From Arcobacter iocasae (GTDB lineage Bacteria; Campylobacterota; Campylobacteria; Campylobacterales; Arcobacteraceae), in assembly GCF_042214795.1 (NCBI RefSeq), contig NZ_CP090177.1, positions 620,001 through 684,000 of the forward strand: a stretch of 64,000 nucleotides of DNA, read 5' to 3'. The number at the start of each line of letters is the position of its first letter. Position 1 is the stretch's first letter. The notes beneath the pieces were generated by a model, which worked only from the letters and a program-made list of their open reading frames with translations, ran no database searches and was not told the origin of the DNA. Made by a program: the position numbers and the translations under genes. Shown here one piece after another: positions 37,426 to 45,720 of this stretch.

Positions 37426-38910
37426 TTATAAAGTTTGTTTTTCTTTTTTTATATCTGTACCTTGTAACTTATTTTTTTCTTCAGATAACCTAAAAGATTC
37501 AATTATTGAACTATCTGTATCACTTATCAAACTATTTAAATCTTCTTGTGTAGTCTTATTTTGTTTATCTGGTTTAAACTCTATTATTCTTGGTTTTATC
37601 TCTTCACAATTTTGATTCTTTGATTCTAATATATTATCTGTCAATGATGAAAAATTATACATCAATTGATAATAGTTTACTATTCTATTATATTCTACAT
37701 CTATTAATGTTTTTACTGACTCAAACAATTCATCTTGTGCATTTAATATATCTATAAAAGTTCTGGTACCTGCTGAAAACTGCTCTTTATATATATCTAC
37801 TATATTTGTATTCGCTTTTACATACTCTTCTATTTCTGCTATTCTTTCTTTATATTTTTCATTTTTTCCATATAGTGATTTTACATTAGAAACTATTTCA
37901 CCTGTGATATCATCCAGATTCTTTTTTTGTTCATTTAAAAATATTCTTTCTTGTTCGGTTGCTATTTTATCTTTATTGCCATTATATAAATTCCAATTAA
38001 GGTTCAATCTTGCCGCAACATTTTTTGTTGTTCCATCTCCTAACAAATCTATATCTTTATCTAATGATGCTCTTAACTCTAAATTTAGTTTTGGTAGAAA
38101 CTCTCCTTTTGCTTGTGCTATTTTTTCTCTTTGTGCTTTTATTTTCTCTATTTGTTCTTTTATTTTACTATTATCTAATACTGCTCTTTTGATAGCCTCT
38201 TCTAATGTTTTTGGTATCTTTGATTCATCTATTACGGGTCTACAAATCTTACCTTTTGGCTTTACACCTACATATCTTGTATATGATGCTATTGCTGTAT
38301 CTTTTTTATCTTCTTCATCTATATATTTATCTTTTACTAAATGCAATTTTGATCTTACTTGATAAGTCTCTAATATCTCTCCACTTATCTTCTCATTCTC
38401 TTGTGCTATTATCATATTATCTTCATTTAGTTTTACCATATTTTTGGTAACTCTTAATCTCTCTTCACTTTTTACTAAATCCGTATATACTTTTACTGCT
38501 TCTAATACTGTTGATTCTATTGCATCAAAGCTTCTATATCTATTTGATAAATCCTCATATTTTGATTGTGCTACTTGTGATGGTGTTATCCCTCCATCAT
38601 ACAAATATTGTCTTAGTATTACTGTTGCTAAAAATCCATCTTGTTTTGTCCATTCCCCATCTGTGCTTGAACTCTTTCTATCCTTATTATCTTTTGAGCT
38701 TTCTAAATATGTCTCTAGATTTACTGTTGGTAAATAATTACCCTCTCTGTCATCTACATATTTACTATATCCTTTTTGATTTTCTAATTCTGACTGAATA
38801 GTAGGGTTGTCAATCATTACAGTAGCCACAGTGTCCTTTAAACTTACGGCATTTGAACTTGAGTTTACAATTAATATTGTAATCAAAACTAAAAAGAATT
38901 TATTTTGCAA
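37426..38910 (-). CDS. Second TolC-family channel, lacking the SPOR domain
   Basis: The 494-residue paralogue has a signal peptide of its own (residues 1-21, ending NSSSNA) with a TTG start and an AAGGAAA site. After the related but different opening AVSLKDTVATVMIDNPTI, residues 39-488 are identical to the first TolC, covering both outer-membrane-efflux halves and part of the linker. The frame then ends after six different residues, KEKQTL, so the linker remainder and SPOR domain are missing. The barrel and periplasmic tunnel are intact, and a working channel is plausible. The gene is transcribed towards the response regulator, separate from the secretion operon. It may be a spare channel or a partly degraded duplicate; the diverged signal peptide argues that it is an older paralogue with a recently overwritten core. 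Confidence 0.85.
   Translation of the reverse strand: MQNKFFLVLITILIVNSSSNAVSLKDTVATVMIDNPTIQSELENQKGYSKYVDDREGNYLPTVNLETYLESSKDNKDRKSSSTDGEWTKQDGFLATVILRQYLYDGGITPSQVAQSKYEDLSNRYRSFDAIESTVLEAVKVYTDLVKSEERLRVTKNMVKLNEDNMIIAQENEKISGEILETYQVRSKLHLVKDKYIDEEDKKDTAIASYTRYVGVKPKGKICRPVIDESKIPKTLEEAIKRAVLDNSKIKEQIEKIKAQREKIAQAKGEFLPKLNLELRASLDKDIDLLGDGTTKNVAARLNLNWNLYNGNKDKIATEQERIFLNEQKKNLDDITGEIVSNVKSLYGKNEKYKERIAEIEEYVKANTNIVDIYKEQFSAGTRTFIDILNAQDELFESVKTLIDVEYNRIVNYYQLMYNFSSLTDNILESKNQNCEEIKPRIIEFKPDKQNKTTQEDLNSLISDTDSSIIESFRLSEEKNKLQGTDIKKEKQTL
37447..38798 (-). repeat. Direct repeat copy 2: shared 1352 bp core of the two tolC genes
   Basis: This is the partner of 35130-36481, in the same orientation and 965 bases away. 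The space between them holds the response regulator and both promoters facing away from it. Homologous recombination between the copies would remove 2317 bases. Confidence 0.9.
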
Positions 38911-39130
38911 TGTATTTCCTTATAAGTAAAGTATAAATAATAAAGTTTATTATTATATCTTAATTATTTCAATAAATCACTATTTTATTACATGAATTTA
39001 GAAATTAATAAGTGGCATAATTATTTATTATTGTTTTAATTTATAATTAAAAAATTAATTTAATTATTTTATCTGATTGTATTATACTAGAAAGTAGTAT
39101 CAGAGTAGTGTCAAAAAGCAAGAAAACTAA
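38911..39130. other. Longest non-coding gap: 220 bases upstream of the second tolC
   Basis: This very AT-rich stretch lies between the end of the RND permease gene and the second tolC. It contains an AT-only palindrome (TTTTAATT/AATTAAAA) and short imperfect repeats around 39085-39110. No frame, RNA gene or convincing terminator was recognised. It presumably carries the tolC promoter, but no good TATAAT box stands out. Confidence 0.5.
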
Positions 39131-41590
39131 TTATTTTCTATATGGTTTGAAAATAATTAGTAATCGAGGAAGAAGAAGTAAAGCAGAGCATAACATTGCA
39201 ATCATAACAATTACAGTTAATAATCCAAAATAAATAGTTGGTATAAGGTTTGATAAAACTAATATTGAAAATCCAAGTACTACTACTAAAGTAGTATAAT
39301 ACATAGCATAACCAATACTATCATGGGATCTTTTCATAGCTTCAATATAATCATGATCTACTTTATACTCTTCTTTAAATCTATGAATATAATGTATAGT
39401 ATCATCAACACCTATTCCTATACTAATAGCTGCAATTGTTATTGTCATAATATCTAAAGGAATACCAAGCCAACCCATTATTCCAAATACAATACCAATA
39501 GGAACAACATTTGTAATTATGGCAATAAGTGCTACTTTTACAGATCTAAATAAAATAATGAACATAAAAAATAAAATAGCAATTACAAATCCCAATGTTT
39601 TGATTTGAGAATTAAAAAGTGACTGAAGCATATTATTATATAAAACCATAAGTCCAGTTACTTTATAACTCGCTTCAGTTTTTGGAACTATTTTGTTTAA
39701 ATCTTTTTTTATTTTGAGTAGAAAATCATTTCTTCTAAGACTTGGGTCAGAATCTATTATTCTAATACTAAATCTTGCTTCATTTTTCTTAATATCTATA
39801 TAAGGTGATAGAATCAAATCTTTATATTTTTCTGGCAACTTATTATATAAAAGAGCTAGTTTAAAACCATCAAGAGGCTCACTTTTATTTAAAGTTTTAC
39901 CTATTTTTAATAATGTTGCTAAAGATTGAACATTACCTACTGAATCTAAACTTTCTAAGTAATTGTGTACTTTCATAATTAAAGCCATCTTATCTTCAGT
40001 GAACCAATACTGGGCATCATTTGAAGTTGATTCAAACTCATCTTCAAAAGAAAAGTCATCAGAAGAAGACTCTTTTTTAGCTTTCTTTTCAACTTTAAAA
40101 TCAACTATAATATCTAAGGGAGTTGTTCCGCCTAGTTTTTTATCAATAACTTCCATACCTTTGTAAATCTGGGTGTCTTTTTTAAAATAGTTAATAAAAG
40201 AGTTTTCAACTTTTAATTTTGAAGTTCCAGTTAAACTAAAAACTATAATTAAAGCTGTTCCAATAAAAATATACTTTGATTTTTTCTCTACTATATATGA
40301 AGTAAAAGAAGTCAAAGAGGAGTGGTTTTCAAGTTTTTTATGTGGTCTTTTTATTTCACTCATTATTAAAATTGCAGGGAAAACAATAAATGAAATAAGT
40401 AAAGACATTGCAATCCCTGCACTCATCATCCAACCTAAGTTTATAACAGGAATAATTCCAGAAAAAACCAATGAACCAAATCCAGCAATTGTAGTAATTA
40501 TTGCAAAAAACGAAGGATTTAATTTTGAAAGCATGGTATTTATTACTAATTTATATTGGCTAGCATGTACAAATCTTCCACTTAACTCTCTATATCGAAC
40601 AATTAGATGTAATACAATTGAAATAGTAATTATTAGTTGTAATGCAATAAAATTGGATGATATAACAGTAATCTCCCAGCCAAATAGACCAAGTAACCCA
40701 GATGTAGCCACAACTGATAAGATACAAATCAGTATAGGCAGAGTTATCCAAATAACTTGTCGAAATATTATCCATAAAACAACAATCAAAATAAATACAA
40801 GCGTAGTTCCATAAACTGCTAAATCATTTTTGACAAAGGTAATAACATCATCAGCAATCATACTAGTTCCACCTAAAAATAGCCTTGCTTGATTATCATA
40901 TTTTTTTATTATTGCTCTGACATCTATAATATTTTGATGTTCTGCTTTTCTAAGTTTATCTCTATATATTTTAAATTCATTTTTTATATTCTCAAGTTCA
41001 AGAGATTCAGCATTAGAGATAGTTCCATCTCTTTGTTTTTTAATTAAAGCATTTCTTTTATCCAAGAAGTTAAAATATTTATCATCTCTAATTAAGTTTA
41101 CAACTATAGATGTGGTTTTAAAATCACTACTTACAAGGGCATTCTTATACAAAGGACTTGTAAGAAACTCTTTTTTTGCAAGTTTTTTATCCACATCTTT
41201 ATCTTCTAAAAGATTTACTTTATCTACAAGCTCTTTTATCTCTCTAACTGGTGATTCAAGCATAGGAACAGTTAAAATTGATGTTACTGATTCTACTCTT
41301 GGAAGTTTTTCTAAATCACTTGAAATATCTCTTATCAAATCTAAACTACTCTTTGATAATAAGTCATTTTTAGGACTTACAGTTAAAACTAAAATATCTC
41401 TATTTTTATATCTTTTATTTACTTCTCTTGTTAGTTTTAAGTCTTTGTCATTTTCTAAAAGTAGTGTCTCTGAAGAAGCATCTATTTGTAGTTTTGTAGC
41501 ATAATATCCTAAAAAAGATATCAATAATAAAAGAGCTACAAGAACTCTTTTAGGATTATTTAGAATAAATTTATCAAAAAATGTTTTCAT
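39131..41590 (-). CDS. RND/MMPL-family permease of an MlaA-MlaC phospholipid transport set
   Basis: This 819-residue inner-membrane protein has the MMPL layout. It has an N-terminal helix (residues 15-32), a periplasmic domain of about 200 residues, and five or six helices (about 240-425) including LFGWEITVISSNFIALQLIIT and GFGSLVFSGIIPVINLGWM. A second periplasmic domain and a second helix bundle (about 640-815) follow, with GIGVDDTIHYIHRFKEE, the acidic and polar motif of RND proton relay. The gene overlaps the mlaC stop by one base (TAATG). In Campylobacter jejuni the order MlaA, MlaC, RND (Cj1371-Cj1373) is known as an ATP-independent lipid transport set, and HpnN with HpnM is a related pair. 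Retrograde phospholipid traffic across the envelope is therefore the likely job. Confidence 0.87.
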   Translation of the reverse strand: MKTFFDKFILNNPKRVLVALLLLISFLGYYATKLQIDASSETLLLENDKDLKLTREVNKRYKNRDILVLTVSPKNDLLSKSSLDLIRDISSDLEKLPRVESVTSILTVPMLESPVREIKELVDKVNLLEDKDVDKKLAKKEFLTSPLYKNALVSSDFKTTSIVVNLIRDDKYFNFLDKRNALIKKQRDGTISNAESLELENIKNEFKIYRDKLRKAEHQNIIDVRAIIKKYDNQARLFLGGTSMIADDVITFVKNDLAVYGTTLVFILIVVLWIIFRQVIWITLPILICILSVVATSGLLGLFGWEITVISSNFIALQLIITISIVLHLIVRYRELSGRFVHASQYKLVINTMLSKLNPSFFAIITTIAGFGSLVFSGIIPVINLGWMMSAGIAMSLLISFIVFPAILIMSEIKRPHKKLENHSSLTSFTSYIVEKKSKYIFIGTALIIVFSLTGTSKLKVENSFINYFKKDTQIYKGMEVIDKKLGGTTPLDIIVDFKVEKKAKKESSSDDFSFEDEFESTSNDAQYWFTEDKMALIMKVHNYLESLDSVGNVQSLATLLKIGKTLNKSEPLDGFKLALLYNKLPEKYKDLILSPYIDIKKNEARFSIRIIDSDPSLRRNDFLLKIKKDLNKIVPKTEASYKVTGLMVLYNNMLQSLFNSQIKTLGFVIAILFFMFIILFRSVKVALIAIITNVVPIGIVFGIMGWLGIPLDIMTITIAAISIGIGVDDTIHYIHRFKEEYKVDHDYIEAMKRSHDSIGYAMYYTTLVVVLGFSILVLSNLIPTIYFGLLTVIVMIAMLCSALLLLPRLLIIFKPYRK

Positions 41591-42180
41591 TAATTAGTTG
41601 TTTTTGTATTTAAAGTAAGCAATAAATCTTTAAAACTTTTATTTTTCAAATATCCAGCAAACTGTTGTCTATATGTTTGCATAATACTAACTCCTATAAT
41701 ATTTACATCATAAATGAGCCAATCATCATTTGAGTTTTTATAAAATTTGTACTCTATTTCATACTTCTCATCTTTTCCTATTAAATGTGTTATTAGTCTA
41801 ATTCTTTTGGGATTTAATTTGTCAACACCATCTATTTCAATTTTTTGATTTGTATAAAGATCTAATTTATCAATATATGAGTTTTTTAATTTTGTTTCAA
41901 AAAGCTTTGTAAATTCAGCTTTTTCTTCACTTGATAAATTTTTCCAATCTTTTCCTAGTGCAATTTGAGACATAACATTGTAATCAAAAAGAGCATCCAT
42001 AATAGAAAAAATCTTATCTGTTCTCTCTTTTAGTGTTTTATCTTTTTGCTGTAAAATCGATATAACATTATCAATTTTTTCTTGCATCACATCTTTTATT
42101 TTAGATTCTTCAATTGCAAATAAACTCTTTGAAAATATTAATAAAGAGAAAATTAAAACTAAAAACTTATTACTTATCAT
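41590..42180 (-). CDS. mlaC: MlaC-family periplasmic phospholipid carrier
   Basis: The 196-residue protein has a signal peptide (MISNKFLVLIFSLLIFS to about residue 22, ending SLFA). The MlaC/Ttg2D domain follows, with IKDVMQEKIDNVISIL, FDYNVMSQIALGKDW, SSEEKAEFTKLFETKL, the strand WLIYDVNIIGVSIMQTYRQQF and a C-terminal helix. MlaC ferries a phospholipid across the periplasm between MlaA in the outer membrane and an inner-membrane partner. The ATG at 42180 is preferred over 42219: it has an AAGGAATAG site, begins the signal peptide directly, and leaves four bases after mlaA instead of a 35-base overlap. It is co-transcribed with mlaA and the RND permease; no MlaFEDB genes are seen here. Confidence 0.9.
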   Translation of the reverse strand: MISNKFLVLIFSLLIFSKSLFAIEESKIKDVMQEKIDNVISILQQKDKTLKERTDKIFSIMDALFDYNVMSQIALGKDWKNLSSEEKAEFTKLFETKLKNSYIDKLDLYTNQKIEIDGVDKLNPKRIRLITHLIGKDEKYEIEYKFYKNSNDDWLIYDVNIIGVSIMQTYRQQFAGYLKNKSFKDLLLTLNTKTTN

Positions 42181-42184
42181 TGAA

Positions 42185-42919
42185 CTATTCCTTAATCTCT
42201 TTTTCTCTTTTTTGTTCATAAATATCTCTTAAAAATGGGTATAAATCAATTGCATCTTTTTTAATATTTTGATATCGTCCAATATTAAAAGAATTTTCAT
42301 TTAAATATCGACCTGTTGCCCAATAAATAGTCTCTTCATCATTATTTGGAATTTTATATTTTAAATCACTATCTCCAAAATTATTTAAAGGAGAAACATA
42401 TCCATCGGCAACCATTGCAAAAGTATCTCTCAAATTTGAAGGTCCTAAAAGTGGTAAAACAAGAGGAAATCCAGAGCCAACTCCATAAAAGCCTAAAGTT
42501 TGGCCAAAATCTTCTTTATGCGCTTGCCAATGTAATTCAGTAGTTGCAGGATCCATAAAACCCAATAATCCAAAAGTACTGTTTATTAGGAATCTACCCA
42601 ACTCTTCTGCACTATTTGAAAATTTAAATTGCAATAAATTATTAACAAATCTAATAGGAAATAAAAGATTATTGAAAAAGTTTGATACACCAGTTCTAGC
42701 AACTTCTGGTACAACTTTTACATATCCTCTTGTAACGGGATCAAATACATAAATATAGACTTTGTCATTAAATGATGTCATAACTCTGTTATAACCACTT
42801 AGTGGATCAAATACCTCTGCTTTTGGTTCACTGAATTCATTAGAAAAATCTATTGAAGCATCATCGGATGCCACTGCAATATTTAATAATAAAATTAAAC
42901 TGAAAATAATCTTTTTCAA
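42185..42919 (-). CDS. mlaA: MlaA/VacJ-family outer-membrane lipid transport protein
   Basis: The 244-residue protein carries the VacJ core: DPLSGYNRVMTSFNDKVYIYVFDPVTRGYVKVVPE, then VSNFFNNLLFPIRFVNNLLQ, LGRFLINSTFGLLGFMDPA, and the glycine- and proline-rich QTLGFYGVGSGFPLVLPLLGPSN. In E. coli MlaA is a lipoprotein that forms a channel removing phospholipid from the outer leaflet. Here the signal peptide (MKKIIFSLILLLNIAVAS) has no lipobox cysteine, so the protein is predicted to be cleaved by signal peptidase I. The start is TTG with an AGGATAGG site, and two TATAAT boxes lie at 42952-42962. It is the first gene of the three-gene Mla operon. Confidence 0.92.
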   Translation of the reverse strand: MKKIIFSLILLLNIAVASDDASIDFSNEFSEPKAEVFDPLSGYNRVMTSFNDKVYIYVFDPVTRGYVKVVPEVARTGVSNFFNNLLFPIRFVNNLLQFKFSNSAEELGRFLINSTFGLLGFMDPATTELHWQAHKEDFGQTLGFYGVGSGFPLVLPLLGPSNLRDTFAMVADGYVSPLNNFGDSDLKYKIPNNDEETIYWATGRYLNENSFNIGRYQNIKKDAIDLYPFLRDIYEQKREKEIKE

Positions 42920-42951
42920 ATACCTATCCTATCTTTTTATATTATTTTGCG

Positions 42952-42962
42952 ATTATATTATA
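42952..42962 (-). promoter_or_regulatory. Promoter of the mla operon
   Basis: The minus strand reads TTTATAATATAATCGC, two overlapping TATAAT hexamers, 33-38 bases before the mlaA TTG start. An A- and T-rich stretch lies upstream without a clear -35 box. Confidence 0.45.
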
Positions 42963-43027
42963 AATTTCATAATTACTTCATAAAGTGACATGTTTAATAA
43001 TTATTTTTAATAATTTTAATTGAAAAT

Positions 43028-44758
43028 TTAATTTAATTTGTGATTAAATTCAGGAACTATCTCTTTTAATACTTCTATTTTATCTTCACTTATTAAAAGT
43101 TCATCAATCTTTTTATTCAATAAATTTATATCAAATAGTGTAGAACTTGCAACTGTGATTGACTCATAATCTGTATTCTTATCACTATCATTGATAAGTA
43201 ATTCTTCGTATAACTTCTCACCAGGTCTTAACCCACAAAATTCTATTTGTACATTTTCTCTACCACTTAGTTCTATCATTTTTTTAGCCAAATCAACTAT
43301 TTTTATAGGTTCACCCATATCGAGGATAAATATTTCTCCACCTTTGCCTATACTTGCAGCTTGTAGTACAAGTTCACAGGCCTCAGGGATGAGCATAAAA
43401 TACCTAGTAATATCAGGATGAGTTACAGTAATAGGACCACCTGCTTCAATTTGCGATTTAAACTTAGGAATAACACTTCCACTACTTCCTAAAACATTTC
43501 CAAATCTAACAGCTACTATTTCTGTACTTTTTGAATCTACATTTTGGGCATAAAGTTCACAAATACGCTTTGTAGTTCCCATAATATTTGTAGGTCGAAC
43601 AGCTTTATCTGTAGAAATTAATACAAATTTTTCAACCTCATATTTTATAGATAAATCTATGCAATTTTTGGTCCCTATAATATTATTTGATATCCCTTCT
43701 AAAATATTACTTTCTACTAAAGGCACATGTTTATAAGCCGCTGCATGGATCACTATTTGGGGTTTGTATTTTTTAAATGTATTTTCAATAAATCCAAAGT
43801 TTCTAACAGTTTGCATAACTGGAACAACAATATTTGAATTTAACTCTTCAGTTATTTGATAAAGATTAAATTCACTATGGTCTAATAAGATTAACTGTTT
43901 TGCACCAAATTTTTTACACTGTCTAGATATTTCACTACCTATACTTCCTCCCGCCCCAGTAATTAATACTACTTTATCTTTTATAAAATTTTCTATTTTG
44001 TCTTTATCTAAATCTTTAGGATGTCGGGCTAATAAATCTTCAACAGAGATATCTTTTAATTGTCTTGAATAATCTTTATCTTGCAATATATCACCAAGAG
44101 AGGGAAGTATTTTTATTGTTTTAAAATATGGACTTAATTCATTATAAATAAGTTTTATTCTGCTTTTACTTGCACTTGGCATTGCTATTACTAAAAGTTC
44201 ATATTTTTGCTTTTGAATTATATTCTTTAACTTCAATTTAGAAAGTATTTGTATACCATCAATACTTCTTTTTTGAAGTTTTTTTGAATCATCAACAAAA
44301 TATTTTATCAGGTATTGGCTGTTTCTATATTCTTCACCTAACTTTGTTCCAGCTTTTCCAGCACCGTAAATAACAATTCTTTTATCTTTTACTACTTTAC
44401 ATTTATTTATAAAATAGTTATAAGAATACATTAAAAAATTTATACAAAATAGATATAAAAAAAGCTCACTAGCAAGAAGTGCAAACCTAACATCACCATA
44501 GTACATAGGCAAGTAAACAATAAAAGCAGCAAGATAAACCATACTTTTAATTAAAAATGTTCTTTGTGTGGCTTTACTCCAAGATAATGAATAATCTTTG
44601 TAAATCAAAAATGAAGCAATAATTCTTATACATATAACACCTATAATAATATTTATCTGTGCCTTTTGATGAAATATAAAAAAAGTCCAATAAAATGTAA
44701 TAAAACTTAAACCTATAATTACTAAAATATTTAAAACTCTTTTATCTAAAGTAAACAT
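43028..44758 (-). CDS. Membrane-bound UDP-GlcNAc 4,6-dehydratase (PglF/WbpM/CapD family)
   Basis: This 576-residue enzyme makes a UDP-4-keto-6-deoxy sugar from UDP-GlcNAc. It has four N-terminal helices (residues 8-115), a first Rossmann-like domain (RIVIYGAGKAGTKLGEE, near 127) and the catalytic short-chain dehydrogenase domain, VVLITGAGGSIGSEI (near 262). The usual Tyr-x-x-x-Lys pair is replaced by Met-Gly-Thr-Thr-Lys in STDKAVRPTNIMGTTK, which is the known form in long membrane-bound members such as WbpM. GLRPGEKLYEELL closes the sugar-binding part. It is last in the glycan operon and overlaps the sugar-phosphate transferase gene by one base. With its two neighbours it resembles the wbpV/K-wbpL-wbpM group that makes UDP-QuiNAc or UDP-FucNAc and starts O-antigen synthesis. 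Confidence 0.9.
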   Translation of the reverse strand: MFTLDKRVLNILVIIGLSFITFYWTFFIFHQKAQINIIIGVICIRIIASFLIYKDYSLSWSKATQRTFLIKSMVYLAAFIVYLPMYYGDVRFALLASELFLYLFCINFLMYSYNYFINKCKVVKDKRIVIYGAGKAGTKLGEEYRNSQYLIKYFVDDSKKLQKRSIDGIQILSKLKLKNIIQKQKYELLVIAMPSASKSRIKLIYNELSPYFKTIKILPSLGDILQDKDYSRQLKDISVEDLLARHPKDLDKDKIENFIKDKVVLITGAGGSIGSEISRQCKKFGAKQLILLDHSEFNLYQITEELNSNIVVPVMQTVRNFGFIENTFKKYKPQIVIHAAAYKHVPLVESNILEGISNNIIGTKNCIDLSIKYEVEKFVLISTDKAVRPTNIMGTTKRICELYAQNVDSKSTEIVAVRFGNVLGSSGSVIPKFKSQIEAGGPITVTHPDITRYFMLIPEACELVLQAASIGKGGEIFILDMGEPIKIVDLAKKMIELSGRENVQIEFCGLRPGEKLYEELLINDSDKNTDYESITVASSTLFDINLLNKKIDELLISEDKIEVLKEIVPEFNHKLN

Positions 44759-45720
44759 TATTCAAAAGCCTTTTTTTTATCTACCAAATATATACTAGCA
44801 TACAAAAGAATAAGAGATATAATAAATGCTAAAAAAATATTTGAAACATAGTATACAATAACAAATAATAAGATATTGATAAAAATAGATGCTATTACTA
44901 CTTTACTATGACTCCAGCCACTTTGAGTAAGTCTTTGATAAGCGTGTTTTTTATGTGCTTGGCTTAGCTTTTCACCATTTTTCTTTCTTCTATAAAGTGT
45001 CAAAGTAGCATCAAACCAAAAAACTCCAAATAAAATAATCCAAATCCAGAAGTTTGTACTCTCTTCATTTGCATAATAAATAGTAAATATCGCAATATTA
45101 TAACCCAAAAGTGTACTTCCCACATCACCCATAAATATCTTAGCCTTATGCCAGTTCCAAATTAAAAAACCAAGCACAGCAACAGCTAAAACTAAAAAGT
45201 GATTCTCTTCAAATAAAATAAATCCAGCAAGGGATAAAAACAAGGCTTCACTTCCTGCATAGCCATCAATACCATCTAAAAAATTATAAAGATTTATAAA
45301 CCAAATAATCATAAAAAAAGCAAAGATATTAGTAAAAATTTGATTGTCTATTGAAAACAAACCAAAATCAAGACTTCCAAGACCACCTAAAATATATAGT
45401 CCAAATAAAGAAACAAGTGATTGAGCAATAAGTCTTAATTTTGCACTTAGTTCAAATAAATCATCAAAAAAACTAACTACAGAGATGATAACACCAACTA
45501 AGAGTGCATAAAAAAGTGTTTGGTCAATCTGTTTTGTAAAATATAAATAAATCAAACCAATAAACCAAGTAATTGCAATAGCAATACCTCCTCCATGAGG
45601 GGTAGGCGTAGTATGAGAACTTCTATCATTTACATGAGCAACAAGAGACTTTTTGATAGCATAGTTCTTTATCAAATATGTTAAAAAAAGAGAGACTACT
45701 ACTAAAACTAAATAAATCAA
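44758..45720 (-). CDS. Undecaprenyl-phosphate sugar-1-phosphate transferase (WecA/WbpL family, GT4 polyprenol type)
   Basis: The 320-residue, about ten-helix inner-membrane enzyme puts the first sugar phosphate on undecaprenyl phosphate. Motifs of the MraY/WecA superfamily are present: an N-terminal DRSSHTTPTPHGGGI, SFFDDLFELSAKLRL (metal-binding Asp pair), NLYNFLDGIDGYAGSEA, IFMGDVGSTLLGY, and the basic loop HKKHAYQRLTQSGW, which in WbpL/WbcO-like members selects the N-acetyl sugar. The HAYQRL form resembles WbpL more than WecA or MraY. The TTG start overlaps the epimerase stop by four bases. Together with the dehydratase and epimerase it would start the lipid-linked glycan with a 6-deoxy-N-acetylhexosamine such as QuiNAc or FucNAc. 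Confidence 0.9.
   Translation of the reverse strand: MIYLVLVVVSLFLTYLIKNYAIKKSLVAHVNDRSSHTTPTPHGGGIAIAITWFIGLIYLYFTKQIDQTLFYALLVGVIISVVSFFDDLFELSAKLRLIAQSLVSLFGLYILGGLGSLDFGLFSIDNQIFTNIFAFFMIIWFINLYNFLDGIDGYAGSEALFLSLAGFILFEENHFLVLAVAVLGFLIWNWHKAKIFMGDVGSTLLGYNIAIFTIYYANEESTNFWIWIILFGVFWFDATLTLYRRKKNGEKLSQAHKKHAYQRLTQSGWSHSKVVIASIFINILLFVIVYYVSNIFLAFIISLILLYASIYLVDKKKAFE

Noticed and set aside
34776..38910. Insertion sequence or transposon as the cause of the tolC duplication
   Set aside because: No transposase, terminal inverted repeats or target-site duplication is seen at the repeat borders, and the borders lie within homologous coding sequence.
42999..43015. Hairpin AATTATT/AATAATT after the glycan operon
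   Set aside because: The seven-base stem has no G or C and no T-run that stands out from the surrounding AT-rich sequence, so it was not called a terminator.
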